Positions 9,801 to 17,537 of a DNA stretch of 64,000 nt are shown in pieces. Origin of the DNA: Castellaniella sp034674885 (GTDB taxonomy: Bacteria; Pseudomonadota; Gammaproteobacteria; Burkholderiales; Burkholderiaceae_B); NCBI RefSeq assembly GCF_034674885.1, contig NZ_JAUCDS010000018.1:1-64000 (forward strand), written 5' to 3'. The first letter of the stretch is position 1, and every line of letters starts with the position of its first letter. The notes under the pieces were generated by a model, which ran no database searches, had not been told where the DNA came from, and was given only the letters and a program-made list of their open reading frames with translations. The position numbers and the translations under genes were made by a program.

Positions 9801-10068
9801 CGACACGTTCGAACTGGCTGCGATCCAGGTCCGGATCGATCAGAAACAGGTCGCGCAAGCCGGCCACGATCTCGCGGATGGCGACAATGCGTTGAGCCAG
9901 TGCGTCGGTAGAGGATCGGACCTCTTCAGAGAAGCGGATCTGGACGACGGTGCGAACGGCCTGCTGCTGGTGGCGCACCAGGCCGATCGTCAGGGCAGCC
10001 CCCAGCAGCGCCACGACCAGGCCAGGCCACCACTGCTTGAACGCCAGACGGGATCGGGCTGCCGACAT
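6889..10068 (-). CDS. CHASE-PAS-PAS-GGDEF-EAL cyclic-di-GMP signalling protein
   Basis: A 1059-residue membrane sensor. A first membrane helix (about residues 15-33) and a second one (about 315-340) bracket a periplasmic CHASE-like ligand domain. Two PAS domains follow (about 355-605), then a GGDEF domain (about 620-780) and a C-terminal EAL domain (about 800-1045). The cyclase motif reads GDDEF near residue 694 instead of GGDEF, and no RxxD inhibitory site precedes it, so cyclase activity is doubtful. The EAL domain looks active: 'EALLRW' near 824, 'NVSPRQF', 'ELTEG', 'DDFGTGYSSL', 'KIDQSF' and 'EGVET' are all present. It probably degrades c-di-GMP in response to an external signal. GGAGCTCTACG precedes the ATG. 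No signalling partner is adjacent. Confidence 0.9.
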   Translation of the reverse strand: MSAARSRLAFKQWWPGLVVALLGAALTIGLVRHQQQAVRTVVQIRFSEEVRSSTDALAQRIVAIREIVAGLRDLFLIDPDLDRSQFERVVAGHDVRAHYPELINLSFVRWVQAADLPAYQARLGDSAAIHPLHRQADYYVVEYLWPLEGNRGVEGLEISSQPANLAALLAGRATGLPTASAPFMLFQGAQDRVGFLLRYPIFRHAAGASHQADFIGSVAAVLRPRQMLDAVRASGFLRGMSLRLTDIGPQGAPLPVKPSDAGQGGAVLGLSLAPAAQALPDPWRETRVLDVLDRRWQLDFTQAQVLASDEELRLPWWMGLAGGALSLLLAGLTCVLCGLRQRAISQVASTSAALQHSEERFRAVFNQAAVGMSLSDMVTGRLVRVNRKYAAILGYTEEELLQSDVYSLSHPADLPADLAQMARVRSGEIQEFQMEKRVMHKDGHAVWVLLTVSPIRQPGAAPDYHVAVIQDVTERRHMQDALQDSERRLRSLLDHLPVGVCLAERGQRIVFRNQQFLQICGHAEDSMPDVRSWWALAIPDLSTRRTLRRAWEHQWRQVSEGGESRARLECRICRRDGQWRTVELSGLQLGTDYLVTLEDLTDRKAAEDEIRYLAYNDPLTGLPNRRLLLDRLQQALAASARRLRCGALLMLDLDHFKTINETRGHDAGDELLRQVANRLREHLQDSHTIARHGDDEFVIVLEDLSDQPEEAAAQAEDLGRQVLKVLRIPYLLNGESCHSSVSMGASLFQGQEAAADEHLRRADLAMYQAKAAGRDTLQFYDPHMQAIVHERVALELDMRVGLDRDQFELFYQPQVDQDGVIGCEALLRWKHPRDGYVSPASFIPLAEDSGLILPLGDWVLHAACRQLAAWADRPSLAAIRVAVNVSPRQFRQPDFVEQVLAALAGAGADPRGLELELTEGLLLQNIEDTVRKMARLKDYGVGFSLDDFGTGYSSLAYLKRLPLDQLKIDQSFVRDVLTDPNDAAIARTIVALGVSLGLRVIAEGVETEAQRAFLQRHHCHAWQGYLFSPPVPVADFEALVEQGGAALFARIRGAAPDTT

Positions 10069-10103
10069 GCGTAGAGCTCCAGGCCAGGAAACGCCCTATG
10101 CCC

Positions 10104-10127
10104 CGGGCGCCGTGCGGATGGCGCCCG
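10104..10127. terminator. Hairpin between ftrD and the c-di-GMP gene
   Basis: An 8-bp perfect stem CGGGCGCC / GGCGCCCG with an 8-base loop lies in the 123-base gap after ftrD (minus strand). It is a plausible end point for ftrABCD transcripts. No T run follows it, so the call is tentative. Confidence 0.4.
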
Positions 10128-10191
10128 CAACAGACACCGGTATATAGCATAGCGAAATTTCACGAAAGGCGACATCCGGCGCACATCGATT

Positions 10192-11628
10192 TCACCACAC
10201 TACAAAAAACAGCAGCCAGGCCCAGATGAAAGGCAGCAGCCCCACGGCCACAGCGCCAACCGCCGCGCCCCGGCGCCAGGCGCTGTCGGTGCGCAAGCCG
10301 GCCAGACGCCACTGGAAACGCAGGCTCCAGGCCAGGGCCAGCGCCAGCAGGGTGAAGCGGACCGGGTTCGCCCACGCGGTCGCCAGCCCTTCGTGTTGCA
10401 GCAGAGTCAGCGTCGTGGCCGACAGGCCCAGAAATACTCCGACTCCGGCGGCCGGTATCAGGCCCTGCGCGAGCTTGTGCACCCCCGCCAGACGGCTGCG
10501 CAGCAGCCGGCCGGCCTCATCGCGCACCCCGGGGCGCGATGAGGCCGGCAGCACATGATCGGCCAGCCACAGGCCACTGAACGCCGCACCGCCCACCACG
10601 GCGGCAGCCGCGAAGATGAACAGCAGGATGACCGTACCGTCCAGCCAGCTGAAACTGTCATTGACCTGGGGATAGTGCGTGAGGATGAACCACGGGGCAT
10701 TGTCGGCCAGGGGCCAGTACAGGTCCCGGTTCACCAGCCAGGTCGCCATGGCCTGCTTGATCGTAACGAACCAGGGGCTGGCGCTCCAGAGGAACGCGCC
10801 CACGGCCAGGCCCATCAAACCGAAGACGATCAGCATGGTCTGCCAGCCGCTGCCTTCGGCCACCTGGACGATTTCCGCCTCCGGAGAACGCGGCGACAGG
10901 GTGATGGCACCTCGGTAATCGCTGCAACGGCCACACATATGACAGTCGGCGGCGCCCTGCATATTGCGCAGCGGCAGCAGCGGCGCGCAATTGATGGATT
11001 CGACGCGCCGCACCGGCGCCCGCCAGGCCTGCGCATCCACCCGGTAGTACCAGGGAGCCAGCTTGGCCAGCAGATTGAACACTCCGTTGACCGGGCACAG
11101 GTATTTGCACCAGACGCGCTTGTTGCGCCCATACAGCCAGCCCACGATCATGGCCGCGATCGTGGAGCCGCCCAGCACCGCCGCCACGGCCCAGGGATAT
11201 TGATAGACGCTGACCAACTGGCCGTAGATCGTGGTCAGGCTGAAGGCCACGAACGGCCAGCCGCCCCAGCGCATCCAGCGCGGAATCGCCCCGCCTCGCC
11301 CGTGGCGGCTGGCCCACTCCGTCAGCGCGCCCTCCGGACAGAAAAGCCCGCACCAGGCACGGCCGAACAGGGGAATCGAGACCAGGACGAACGGCCACCA
11401 GATGCCCCAGAACGCAAACTGGGCGACCACAGTCAGATTATTGAAGACGGACGCGCTGCGATCAGGCAGGGGCAACACCGCAGGAATTGCCAGCAGCGCC
11501 ACGTACACGCCGACAATCACCCATTGGATGGCGCGGATGGCGCGCTGGTGGTCACGCAGGAAATCACCAGCCCGCGCCACCTGCGCCCGGAATCCTTGCC
11601 CACGAGAAACTGACTGCATCATGCCCAT
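10192..11628 (-). CDS. ftrD: Polyferredoxin-like membrane protein of the ferrous iron system
   Basis: A 478-residue protein with many membrane segments and iron-sulfur cysteine motifs: 'WCGLFCPEG', 'WCKYLCPVNG' and 'CHMCGRC', as in the NapH/CcoG-type 4Fe-4S family. In Bordetella, the fourth gene of ftrABCD encodes such a protein and is thought to recycle electrons during iron uptake through the FtrC permease (established for that system; the electron path is less certain). It is last in the operon, 69 bases after ftrC. Alone it could be mistaken for a CcoG- or NapH-like protein; the neighbours decide the call. Confidence 0.85.
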   Translation of the reverse strand: MGMMQSVSRGQGFRAQVARAGDFLRDHQRAIRAIQWVIVGVYVALLAIPAVLPLPDRSASVFNNLTVVAQFAFWGIWWPFVLVSIPLFGRAWCGLFCPEGALTEWASRHGRGGAIPRWMRWGGWPFVAFSLTTIYGQLVSVYQYPWAVAAVLGGSTIAAMIVGWLYGRNKRVWCKYLCPVNGVFNLLAKLAPWYYRVDAQAWRAPVRRVESINCAPLLPLRNMQGAADCHMCGRCSDYRGAITLSPRSPEAEIVQVAEGSGWQTMLIVFGLMGLAVGAFLWSASPWFVTIKQAMATWLVNRDLYWPLADNAPWFILTHYPQVNDSFSWLDGTVILLFIFAAAAVVGGAAFSGLWLADHVLPASSRPGVRDEAGRLLRSRLAGVHKLAQGLIPAAGVGVFLGLSATTLTLLQHEGLATAWANPVRFTLLALALAWSLRFQWRLAGLRTDSAWRRGAAVGAVAVGLLPFIWAWLLFFVVW

Positions 11629-11697
11629 GTCCTGATTACACCTGCCGGCCGCACCGGACGCGAACGCATGCCGAGGATGCGCTGCGCGACTGCGGTT

Positions 11698-12549
11698 TCA
11701 GATCGATGCGGGTGCCTGCGCCCGCTGAACGGGAGGCTGTGCCGAAGTCCGGCGCAGCAGGCCGATCACCACCAGCCAGTAGCCTCCCCAGATCAGTACC
11801 TGCGACAAGGCGGGATAGGCCCGATATCCGGCGAAGTCCGCCAGGATCTTGCCCAGGCCGCCTTCGGTCCCCAGCAGTCCGCTGCTGTCCCAGATCGGAT
11901 CCACCAGCGCGGGCAGCACATCCAGGGAGATCAGCCGATCGGTGGCGGACACCAGCAAGGCGCCGGCCAGCAGCAGCAAGAGAATTTCGGTGAGCTTGAA
12001 AAACCGCCGCCAGGTGATGACCCGGCCACCCAGCTGCAGCAGCCAGAAAGTCAGCAGCGCCACGGCGAAACCGCCCACACCCGCCAGGACCATGGACCAC
12101 AGTTGGCCATCCTGCTGCGAGGACAGCACCGTTCCATACAGGAACACCACGGTTTCGCTGCCTTCGCGAGCCACGGCGATCATGACCAGCACCAGCAGCC
12201 CCCACCAGTGGTCCGAGCCGACCTGCGCGGATGCGCCGCTTTCCAGTTCCCGACGCAGGCCGCGCCCGTGGCGGCGCATCCAGACCACCATCTGCACCAC
12301 CAGCACGCAGGCAGCCAGTGCCATCAGCGCCTGAAACCATTCCTGGCCCGTGTCCGACAACCACGACGCCACCCCCAGCAGCACCAGAGCCAGGGCCCCG
12401 GCCAGCAAGACCCCGGTTGCCACACCGCCCCACAGCCAAGGCAGACCACGCCGCCCCTCGGGCGAGGCTTTCAGCCAGGTGTACAGAATACCCACGACCA
12501 GCAGGGCCTCGACACTTTCACGCCAGACGATGAAGGCGACTTGTTCCAT
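11698..12549 (-). CDS. ftrC: FTR1-family iron permease
   Basis: A 283-residue inner-membrane permease with about seven hydrophobic helices. Both RExxE iron-binding motifs of the Ftr1/EfeU family are present: 'RESVE' at residues 10-14 and 'REGSE' at 128-132. It moves ferric iron across the inner membrane after oxidation in the periplasm. The gene follows ftrB by 15 bases and precedes ftrD. The same permease family also occurs in efeUOB, but the neighbouring P19 and cupredoxin genes fit the ftr arrangement. Confidence 0.92.
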   Translation of the reverse strand: MEQVAFIVWRESVEALLVVGILYTWLKASPEGRRGLPWLWGGVATGVLLAGALALVLLGVASWLSDTGQEWFQALMALAACVLVVQMVVWMRRHGRGLRRELESGASAQVGSDHWWGLLVLVMIAVAREGSETVVFLYGTVLSSQQDGQLWSMVLAGVGGFAVALLTFWLLQLGGRVITWRRFFKLTEILLLLLAGALLVSATDRLISLDVLPALVDPIWDSSGLLGTEGGLGKILADFAGYRAYPALSQVLIWGGYWLVVIGLLRRTSAQPPVQRAQAPASI

Positions 12550-12564
12550 GGAGCGCTTCCGAAA

Positions 12565-12909
12565 TCAGGGCTTGGGCAGCACGACCAGCGTGCCCTTCAC
12601 CTGGGGATGAAAATCGTCAAAGAAGGGATATTCCCCTGGCCGGGACAGGGACAGCACCACGAAGGAGGTCACCCCCGGCCCCAGCACCTTTTCCTTGCGC
12701 AGGGGCAGGCTCTCGAATTCGACGGCCTCGGTGCTTTCGTTGACCAGCACGATCTTGAAACGCCCAGCCGGCACCTCCAGGCGGGCAGGCTCGAACGTGC
12801 CGTCGGCCTTGAAGGTCAGGGTGTAGACCGGCATGTCGGCCCGTGCCGCCGCCACTGGCGCCAGCCAGCCAGCCAGCGCCACCATCAGAACGGCCAGCCA
12901 GGGGCGCAT
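12565..12909 (-). CDS. ftrB: Periplasmic cupredoxin-like protein of the iron system
   Basis: A 114-residue secreted protein: signal peptide 'MRPWLAVLMVALAGWLAPVA' then a single cupredoxin-like beta domain ending 'VKGTLVVLPKP'. In the Bordetella ftr system, FtrB is proposed to oxidise ferrous iron bound by FtrA. The usual type-1 copper cysteine is not seen near the 'FFDDFHPQVKG' loop, so its copper site is either unusual or absent. The ATG at 12909 is chosen because it gives a clean signal peptide and sits one base from the ftrA stop; an in-frame start 33 bases upstream would lie inside ftrA. Confidence 0.85.
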   Translation of the reverse strand: MRPWLAVLMVALAGWLAPVAAARADMPVYTLTFKADGTFEPARLEVPAGRFKIVLVNESTEAVEFESLPLRKEKVLGPGVTSFVVLSLSRPGEYPFFDDFHPQVKGTLVVLPKP

Positions 12910-12910
12910 C

Positions 12911-13447
12911 TCAGTACCCGCCCTTCTTGCCCGTGCCGGCAAACACGAAATCGTATTTCACCTCGAAAGTCTCGAACCACGGCGCCACCCCGGTTTCCTT
13001 ATCCACGTGGCGGCCGAAGTGGTTGTTCGGCGCAGTTTCCGGAGAACCGACGACGAACGTCAGCTGGTATTTGCCCGGACCTTCCAGCTTGACGTTGTCT
13101 CCATAGTGGGGACCGTCGTTGGCCACCATCGGCATCAGGTCGCCCTTCAGGACCTTGTCGCTGCCCTGCTTCTGCAGCACGTACTGGATGTTCAGGTACG
13201 GCGCCCAGGCGCCTTCGGGCAAGCCGTTCTTGTTGTCGGCCGTGGCGTGGATGTCGGCTTCCAGGTGGATGTCCGAGTCCTTGGCGGCGCGCATCATGCC
13301 TTCGGGTTCCATGACGACCGGCTGCAGATAGACTGCGGCCACTTCCAGACCATGGATGTCCTTGGGCTCGCCGATGGGATATTCAGCCGCCAGCGCGGAA
13401 GACGCCAGGCTCAGGCCCGCCACAGCAATCAACAATTTGTTCACCAT
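12911..13447 (-). CDS. ftrA: P19/Tpd-family periplasmic iron-binding protein
   Basis: A 178-residue secreted protein with signal peptide cleaved near 'SALA-AEYPIGE'. It belongs to the P19 family of copper- and iron-binding periplasmic dimers. Candidate metal ligands are H61 and H67 in 'DIHLEADIHA', the methionines of 'EGMMRAAK' and 'LMPMVA', and H114 in 'DGPHYGD'. In Bordetella this is the first gene of ftrABCD, which takes up ferrous iron at low pH. A Fur-like box lies about 15-40 bases upstream of the ATG, consistent with iron control. Confidence 0.92.
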   Translation of the reverse strand: MVNKLLIAVAGLSLASSALAAEYPIGEPKDIHGLEVAAVYLQPVVMEPEGMMRAAKDSDIHLEADIHATADNKNGLPEGAWAPYLNIQYVLQKQGSDKVLKGDLMPMVANDGPHYGDNVKLEGPGKYQLTFVVGSPETAPNNHFGRHVDKETGVAPWFETFEVKYDFVFAGTGKKGGY

Positions 13448-13462
13448 AAAGGCTCTCCGTCA

Positions 13463-13485
13463 TGATAAGAAGAATGATTCTCGTT
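13463..13485. promoter_or_regulatory. Fur-like operator upstream of ftrA
   Basis: The segment TGATAAGAAGAATGATTCTCGTT contains a perfect AGAAT-G-ATTCT repeat centred at 13476 and an overlapping partial 7-1-7 Fur match that starts TGATAAG. Overlapping matches are typical of real Fur sites. It lies just upstream of the iron-uptake operon ftrABCD in an AT-rich patch. Confidence 0.6.
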
Positions 13486-13591
13486 AATTTAACATCAGAG
13501 CCTACCTGACGCAGAGCTGAACAAACAGCGCTGCAACGGCTGTCCATGCCAAACGCCAGCCAGGCGCACGCGATCCGCACCGAAGCAGAAG

Positions 13592-13620
13592 CAATGCCGG
13601 CGCCTGTGGCGCCGGCATTG
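13592..13620. terminator. Strong hairpin downstream of phaR
   Basis: A perfect 13-bp stem CAATGCCGGCGCC / GGCGCCGGCATTG with a 3-base loop. On the minus strand it follows the phaR stop by about 36 bases and is followed by a T-rich TTCTGCTTC stretch, so it may end the phaCBR transcript. It also separates that unit from the ftrA promoter. Confidence 0.55.
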
Positions 13621-13656
13621 AACGATCGCTGCGCAAACCGCAGGGCCGGACGAGGA

Positions 13657-14232
13657 TCAGCGCTTTTTCTTGTTGGACTTGCCGGATTCCGGCTGCCCAG
13701 GAAACGGAAACCCGGTGAACAGATTGCGGGTCTGGTCCTGCATCTGGTCCTGCATCTGCAGGAATACGTGGCGGCTTTGCTCGATGTAGTTATTCATCAT
13801 GTTCTGCAAAGCCGGTGTCTGCATGTTCATCAGCTGCGCCCAGGCCTCAGGGCCGAAGTGCTGCTGGTACAGACCCTGCGACTGTTCGGCCATGCGATCC
13901 TGGATGTCCATGAGCACCTGGATGTTCTTTTCCAGGAACGTGCCCATGACGCCTTGCATGGCATGCCCATAGAACCGGATGATCTGAGCCAGGGCGTTGG
14001 CCGAGAACATCGGCACCCCGCCGGACTCTTCCTCGAGGATGATCTGCAGCAGAATGCTGCGAGTCAGGTCTTCGCCGCTTTTCGCATCCACGATGCGAAA
14101 GACGGCGTTCTCGAGCACGAGCTGCTTGATGTCCGCCAAGGTGATGTAGGCGCTGGACTGGGTGTCATAGAGCCGGCGGTTGGGGTATTTTTTGATCAGT
14201 CGTTCGGACTGGGCGGAAGTGGGCTGCGGCAT
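13657..14232 (-). CDS. phaR: Polyhydroxyalkanoate synthesis repressor
   Basis: A 191-residue DNA-binding repressor that also senses PHA granules. The family hallmark 'LIKKYPNRRLYDTQ' lies near the N-terminus, followed by the PHB-accumulation regulatory domains and a glutamine/methionine-rich helical tail ending in a lysine-rich 'KSNKKKR'. It controls phasin and other pha genes in related bacteria (family knowledge). The ATG at 14232 lies 6 bases after the phaB stop; a TTG at 14241 that overlaps that stop is an alternative start. It is third in the phaC-phaB-phaR unit. Confidence 0.93.
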   Translation of the reverse strand: MPQPTSAQSERLIKKYPNRRLYDTQSSAYITLADIKQLVLENAVFRIVDAKSGEDLTRSILLQIILEEESGGVPMFSANALAQIIRFYGHAMQGVMGTFLEKNIQVLMDIQDRMAEQSQGLYQQHFGPEAWAQLMNMQTPALQNMMNNYIEQSRHVFLQMQDQMQDQTRNLFTGFPFPGQPESGKSNKKKR

Positions 14233-14237
14233 TTGAT

Positions 14238-14975
14238 TCAACCCATGTGCAAGCCGCCATTGAGCGAAAAATCCGCCCCGGTGGCAAAGCCTGCATCATC
14301 GGAGGACAGCCACGCAACGATCGAGCCGATTTCTTCCGGGGTGCCCAGCCGTTTTACCGGAATCGTGGCCACGATCTTTTCCAGCACGTCGGGGCGGATG
14401 GCACGGACCATGTCGGTGCCGATGTAGCCCGGCGATATCGTGTTGACGGTGACGCCCTTGCTGGCGACTTCCTGGGCAAGCGCCATGGTGAAGCCATGAA
14501 TGCCGGCCTTGGCTGTGGAATAGTTGGTCTGCCCGAACTGGCCCTTCTGGCCATTGACGGAACTGATGTTGATGATGCGCCCCCATTGCCGGTCGACCAT
14601 GTCGTCGATCACCTGTTTGGTGACGTTGAACAGGCTGTTCAGATTGGTGTCGATGACGGCGCGCCAGTCGTCCTGGTTCATCTTGCGAAACACGCCATCG
14701 CGCGTGATGCCGGCGTTATTGACCAGGACGTCGACGGGGCCGAATTGTTCCTTGATTTTGACGAAGGCCTGCACGGTGGAATCCCAATCGGACACATTGC
14801 CCACCGACGCATTGAATTTGTACCCCAGGGCCGCCTGTTCGTTGAGCCATTTGGTGTAATCGCGGCTGGGGCCGCAACCCGCCACCACAGTAAAGCCTTC
14901 TTTGGCCAGACGCTGGCAGATCGAGGTGCCGATGCCACCCATGCCACCGGTGACGTAAGCCAGTTTTCCACTCAT
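14238..14975 (-). CDS. phaB: Acetoacetyl-CoA reductase
   Basis: A 245-residue short-chain dehydrogenase that reduces acetoacetyl-CoA to (R)-3-hydroxybutyryl-CoA with NADPH, the monomer-forming step of PHB synthesis. The nucleotide loop 'TGGMGGIG' is at residues 9-16. The catalytic Ser-Tyr-Lys are in 'NISSVNGQKG' and 'NYSTAKAGIHG'. The start follows AAGGAGAATCCT, a strong ribosome site, and lies 11 bases after the phaC stop. The thiolase gene phaA is not in this cluster. The related FabG would be the main alternative, but the context is decisive. Confidence 0.94.
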   Translation of the reverse strand: MSGKLAYVTGGMGGIGTSICQRLAKEGFTVVAGCGPSRDYTKWLNEQAALGYKFNASVGNVSDWDSTVQAFVKIKEQFGPVDVLVNNAGITRDGVFRKMNQDDWRAVIDTNLNSLFNVTKQVIDDMVDRQWGRIINISSVNGQKGQFGQTNYSTAKAGIHGFTMALAQEVASKGVTVNTISPGYIGTDMVRAIRPDVLEKIVATIPVKRLGTPEEIGSIVAWLSSDDAGFATGADFSLNGGLHMG

Positions 14976-14986
14976 AGGATTCTCCT

Positions 14987-16606
14987 TCAGTCAGCTTTTA
15001 CTTTCACATAGCGCCCGGGAGCGGGTTCTATGACGGGGTATTTTCGATTGCCCAGGGATCGGGAGGCCTGCCGCATCGGCCCGGCGTGATCGGCCAGCCA
15101 CGCCAGCCAGTCGGGCCACCAGCTGCCTTTGGCATGCGAGGCATGCGCCAACCATTCGGATGGATCGCTGGGCAAGGCATCGGCATCGCGGGACCAGTAG
15201 CCTCGCCGGCCGCGTTCGGGCGGGTTGATCACCCCGGCGATATGGCCGGATTCGCCCAGCACGAAGCGCAGCGGCCCACGCAGCAGCAGCGTGGACGCAT
15301 AGGCCGACCCCCAGGGGACGATGTGGTCGTCGCGCGAGGCATACAGATAGGCGGGCATGTCCAGGGCGCGCAGGTCCACCGCCTGTCCGCAGACGTGCAA
15401 CTTGCCGGTCTTCAGGCGATTTTCCAGATAGGTATTGCGGAAGTACCAGGCAAAGAACGGCCCCGGCAGATTGGTGCCGTCGGCATTCCAGGACAACAGG
15501 TCGAAGGCCCGGGGGGATTTCCCCATCAAGTAATTCGACTCGACGTAGTTCCAGACCAGTTCCGACGGACGCAGAAAGGAAAAAGTGGTGGACAGTTCAC
15601 CGGCAGTCATCAGGCCGCCCCGACCGAGCAGCTGTTCGCGCGTGCGGGCATGCCATTCGTCCACGAAGACACCCAGAATCCCGGTATCGCGAAAATCCAG
15701 CAAGGTGGTCAGCAGCGTGAGGGACGCCACGGGGTCCTGGCCCCGTGCCCGGGCGACGGCCAACGCAGTGGACAGCAATGTGCCCCCGACGCAGAAACCC
15801 AGGGCGTTGATCTGCGGCTGGCGGCTGATCGTCTGGACAACGTCGATGGCTTGCAACACGCCGTCCTGGATGTAGTCGTCCCAGGTCCGGGTGTCGATGC
15901 CGTCGTCGTCGCCGGCGCGTGGATTGCGCCAGGAAATCATGTAGACCTGGAACCCCGCCTGCAGGGCGTGCGCGACCAGGGAATTCGCGGGCTGCAGATC
16001 CAGAATGTAGTATTTGTTGATGCAAGGCGGCACCATCAGCAGCGGTCGCTGATGCACCTGCGTGCCCTGCGGCTGGTACTGGATGAGCTGCATCAGCGGG
16101 TTTTCATACACCACGGCACCCGGCGTGACTGCGAGGTTGTCCCCCGGCGCGAACGCGGATGCGTCGGTCTGGGTGATGCGGCGGTGGCGCAGATCGTGCA
16201 ACAGATTGGACAGGCCGTGCTGCAGCGTATCGCCCCCGCTGCGCAGCAGGGCCTGGATCGCGTCGGGATTGCTGGCCAGGAAATTGGAAGGCGCGGCGGC
16301 CTCGACCCATTGCATGACGGAAAACTGCAGCCTTTCCCGGGCCTCGTCGCCCAGTTCAGCGGCCAGCGCCATATCTTGCAGGGCACGGGCCATGATCAGG
16401 TAGGCATGGGCTGAAAAAAGGGCGTGGGGGTTGTTCGACCAGGCTTCCGATGCGAAGCGACGATCGGTCAACGGTGCCAGCGTGCCGAGTCGCGCCTGAT
16501 CCAGCAAGACTTGCCAGGCCTGCAGAAAATCGGCCTGAATGGCTGCCAGGCGGTCGGACGAGGCACCAAGCGGCATCGACCGCTGAGATGAATTCGTATT
16601 GCCCAC
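14987..16606 (-). CDS. phaC: Class I polyhydroxyalkanoate synthase
   Basis: Polymerises (R)-3-hydroxyacyl-CoA into cytoplasmic PHA granules. The lipase-like box 'GFCVGG' carries the catalytic cysteine (about residue 272), with the aspartate in 'YASRDDHIVPW' and the histidine in 'ESGHIAG'. About 539 residues, usual for class I enzymes. The start is uncertain: the GTG at 16606 follows GGGGGAG very closely, an upstream TTG at 16651 extends the frame, and an ATG at 16576 would shorten it by 10 residues. The N-terminal 90 or so residues are variable in the family. It leads the phaC-phaB-phaR unit. Confidence 0.93.
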   Translation of the reverse strand: MGNTNSSQRSMPLGASSDRLAAIQADFLQAWQVLLDQARLGTLAPLTDRRFASEAWSNNPHALFSAHAYLIMARALQDMALAAELGDEARERLQFSVMQWVEAAAPSNFLASNPDAIQALLRSGGDTLQHGLSNLLHDLRHRRITQTDASAFAPGDNLAVTPGAVVYENPLMQLIQYQPQGTQVHQRPLLMVPPCINKYYILDLQPANSLVAHALQAGFQVYMISWRNPRAGDDDGIDTRTWDDYIQDGVLQAIDVVQTISRQPQINALGFCVGGTLLSTALAVARARGQDPVASLTLLTTLLDFRDTGILGVFVDEWHARTREQLLGRGGLMTAGELSTTFSFLRPSELVWNYVESNYLMGKSPRAFDLLSWNADGTNLPGPFFAWYFRNTYLENRLKTGKLHVCGQAVDLRALDMPAYLYASRDDHIVPWGSAYASTLLLRGPLRFVLGESGHIAGVINPPERGRRGYWSRDADALPSDPSEWLAHASHAKGSWWPDWLAWLADHAGPMRQASRSLGNRKYPVIEPAPGRYVKVKAD

Positions 16607-16757
16607 TGCTCCCCCGCCCTGGTGGAACCTGATGCGGCCCCACAACCTCAAGTGTTGTCCATTCTGCCATGCTGGCTGCGGGCGTCAATTCGGGTAAGTC
16701 GCTAGTGCCCTGCCCCGATGCGAGCCCGGCAGACGCTTGTCCATCGCCGTCTGAAGA

Positions 16758-17537
16758 TCATACCAGCCATGCCAGCGTAACCTGCCGGCCCGTGCGCGCC
16801 TGACGTCGATAGGAGAAATATCGATCGGCCTGGCGGTAAGTGCATTCCCCGCTGCATTCGACCTGACCGACGCCGGCGCGCGCCAGCCGGCGCGCCGCCA
16901 GGCCGGCCAGGTCCGCCATCCAGCGACCGGGCCGCACCGAGGGCGCGAAGCAGACCGCCGCACCCGGATCCGCATCGGTGAACGCGCGCCGGACTTCGTC
17001 CCCTACTTCGAACGCATCCGGCCCGATCGCAGGGCCGATCCAGGCGCGCCAGGCCGATGCCCCTGGCACACGACGCCGCATGGCGGACAAGGTGTTTTCC
17101 AGGACGCCGGCCGCCAGGCCCCGCCAACCGGCATGCGCCGCCCCCAGCACGGTGCCGGCCTGATCGGCCAGCACCACCGGCAGACAGTCGGCCGTCATGA
17201 TCGCCAGCGGCCGGCCCCGGATCAGGGTGACGGCGGCATCCGCGCAAGGCGGCGCGTCTTCCGGCGAGACGAGCAGATCCTGGACCGTGTCGTCCCATAC
17301 CCCCGTGCCATGGACCTGATCCAGCCACAGAGGCTCTGCCGGCAAGCCGGCCCGGACCCGTGCGCGGTTCTCCCTCACTGCGGCCGGCTCGTCCTGCACG
17401 TGCAGGCCCAGGTTCAGACTGTCCCACGGAGCCGCGCTGACACCGCCGCTGCGCCAGGTGCTGACGTAGCGCACGCCCGGCCAGGGCGTTCCGGTCACGC
17501 CCTGCAGGCCTGCCGTCCATTCAAGCACGCTCGTCAT
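16758..17537 (-). CDS. pgeF: Peptidoglycan editing factor / laccase-domain protein (YfiH family)
   Basis: A 259-residue protein of the YfiH/DUF152 family. The metal- and purine-binding motifs are visible: 'QVHGTGV', 'ADCLPVVLAD' and 'AAHAGWRGL'. In E. coli, PgeF removes wrongly added L-serine from UDP-MurNAc; mammalian and other homologues act on purine nucleosides. Its first codons overlap the 3' end of rluD by 17 bases, the usual rluD-pgeF pairing, so the two are translated together. Length is normal for the family. Confidence 0.88.
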   Translation of the reverse strand: MTSVLEWTAGLQGVTGTPWPGVRYVSTWRSGGVSAAPWDSLNLGLHVQDEPAAVRENRARVRAGLPAEPLWLDQVHGTGVWDDTVQDLLVSPEDAPPCADAAVTLIRGRPLAIMTADCLPVVLADQAGTVLGAAHAGWRGLAAGVLENTLSAMRRRVPGASAWRAWIGPAIGPDAFEVGDEVRRAFTDADPGAAVCFAPSVRPGRWMADLAGLAARRLARAGVGQVECSGECTYRQADRYFSYRRQARTGRQVTLAWLV

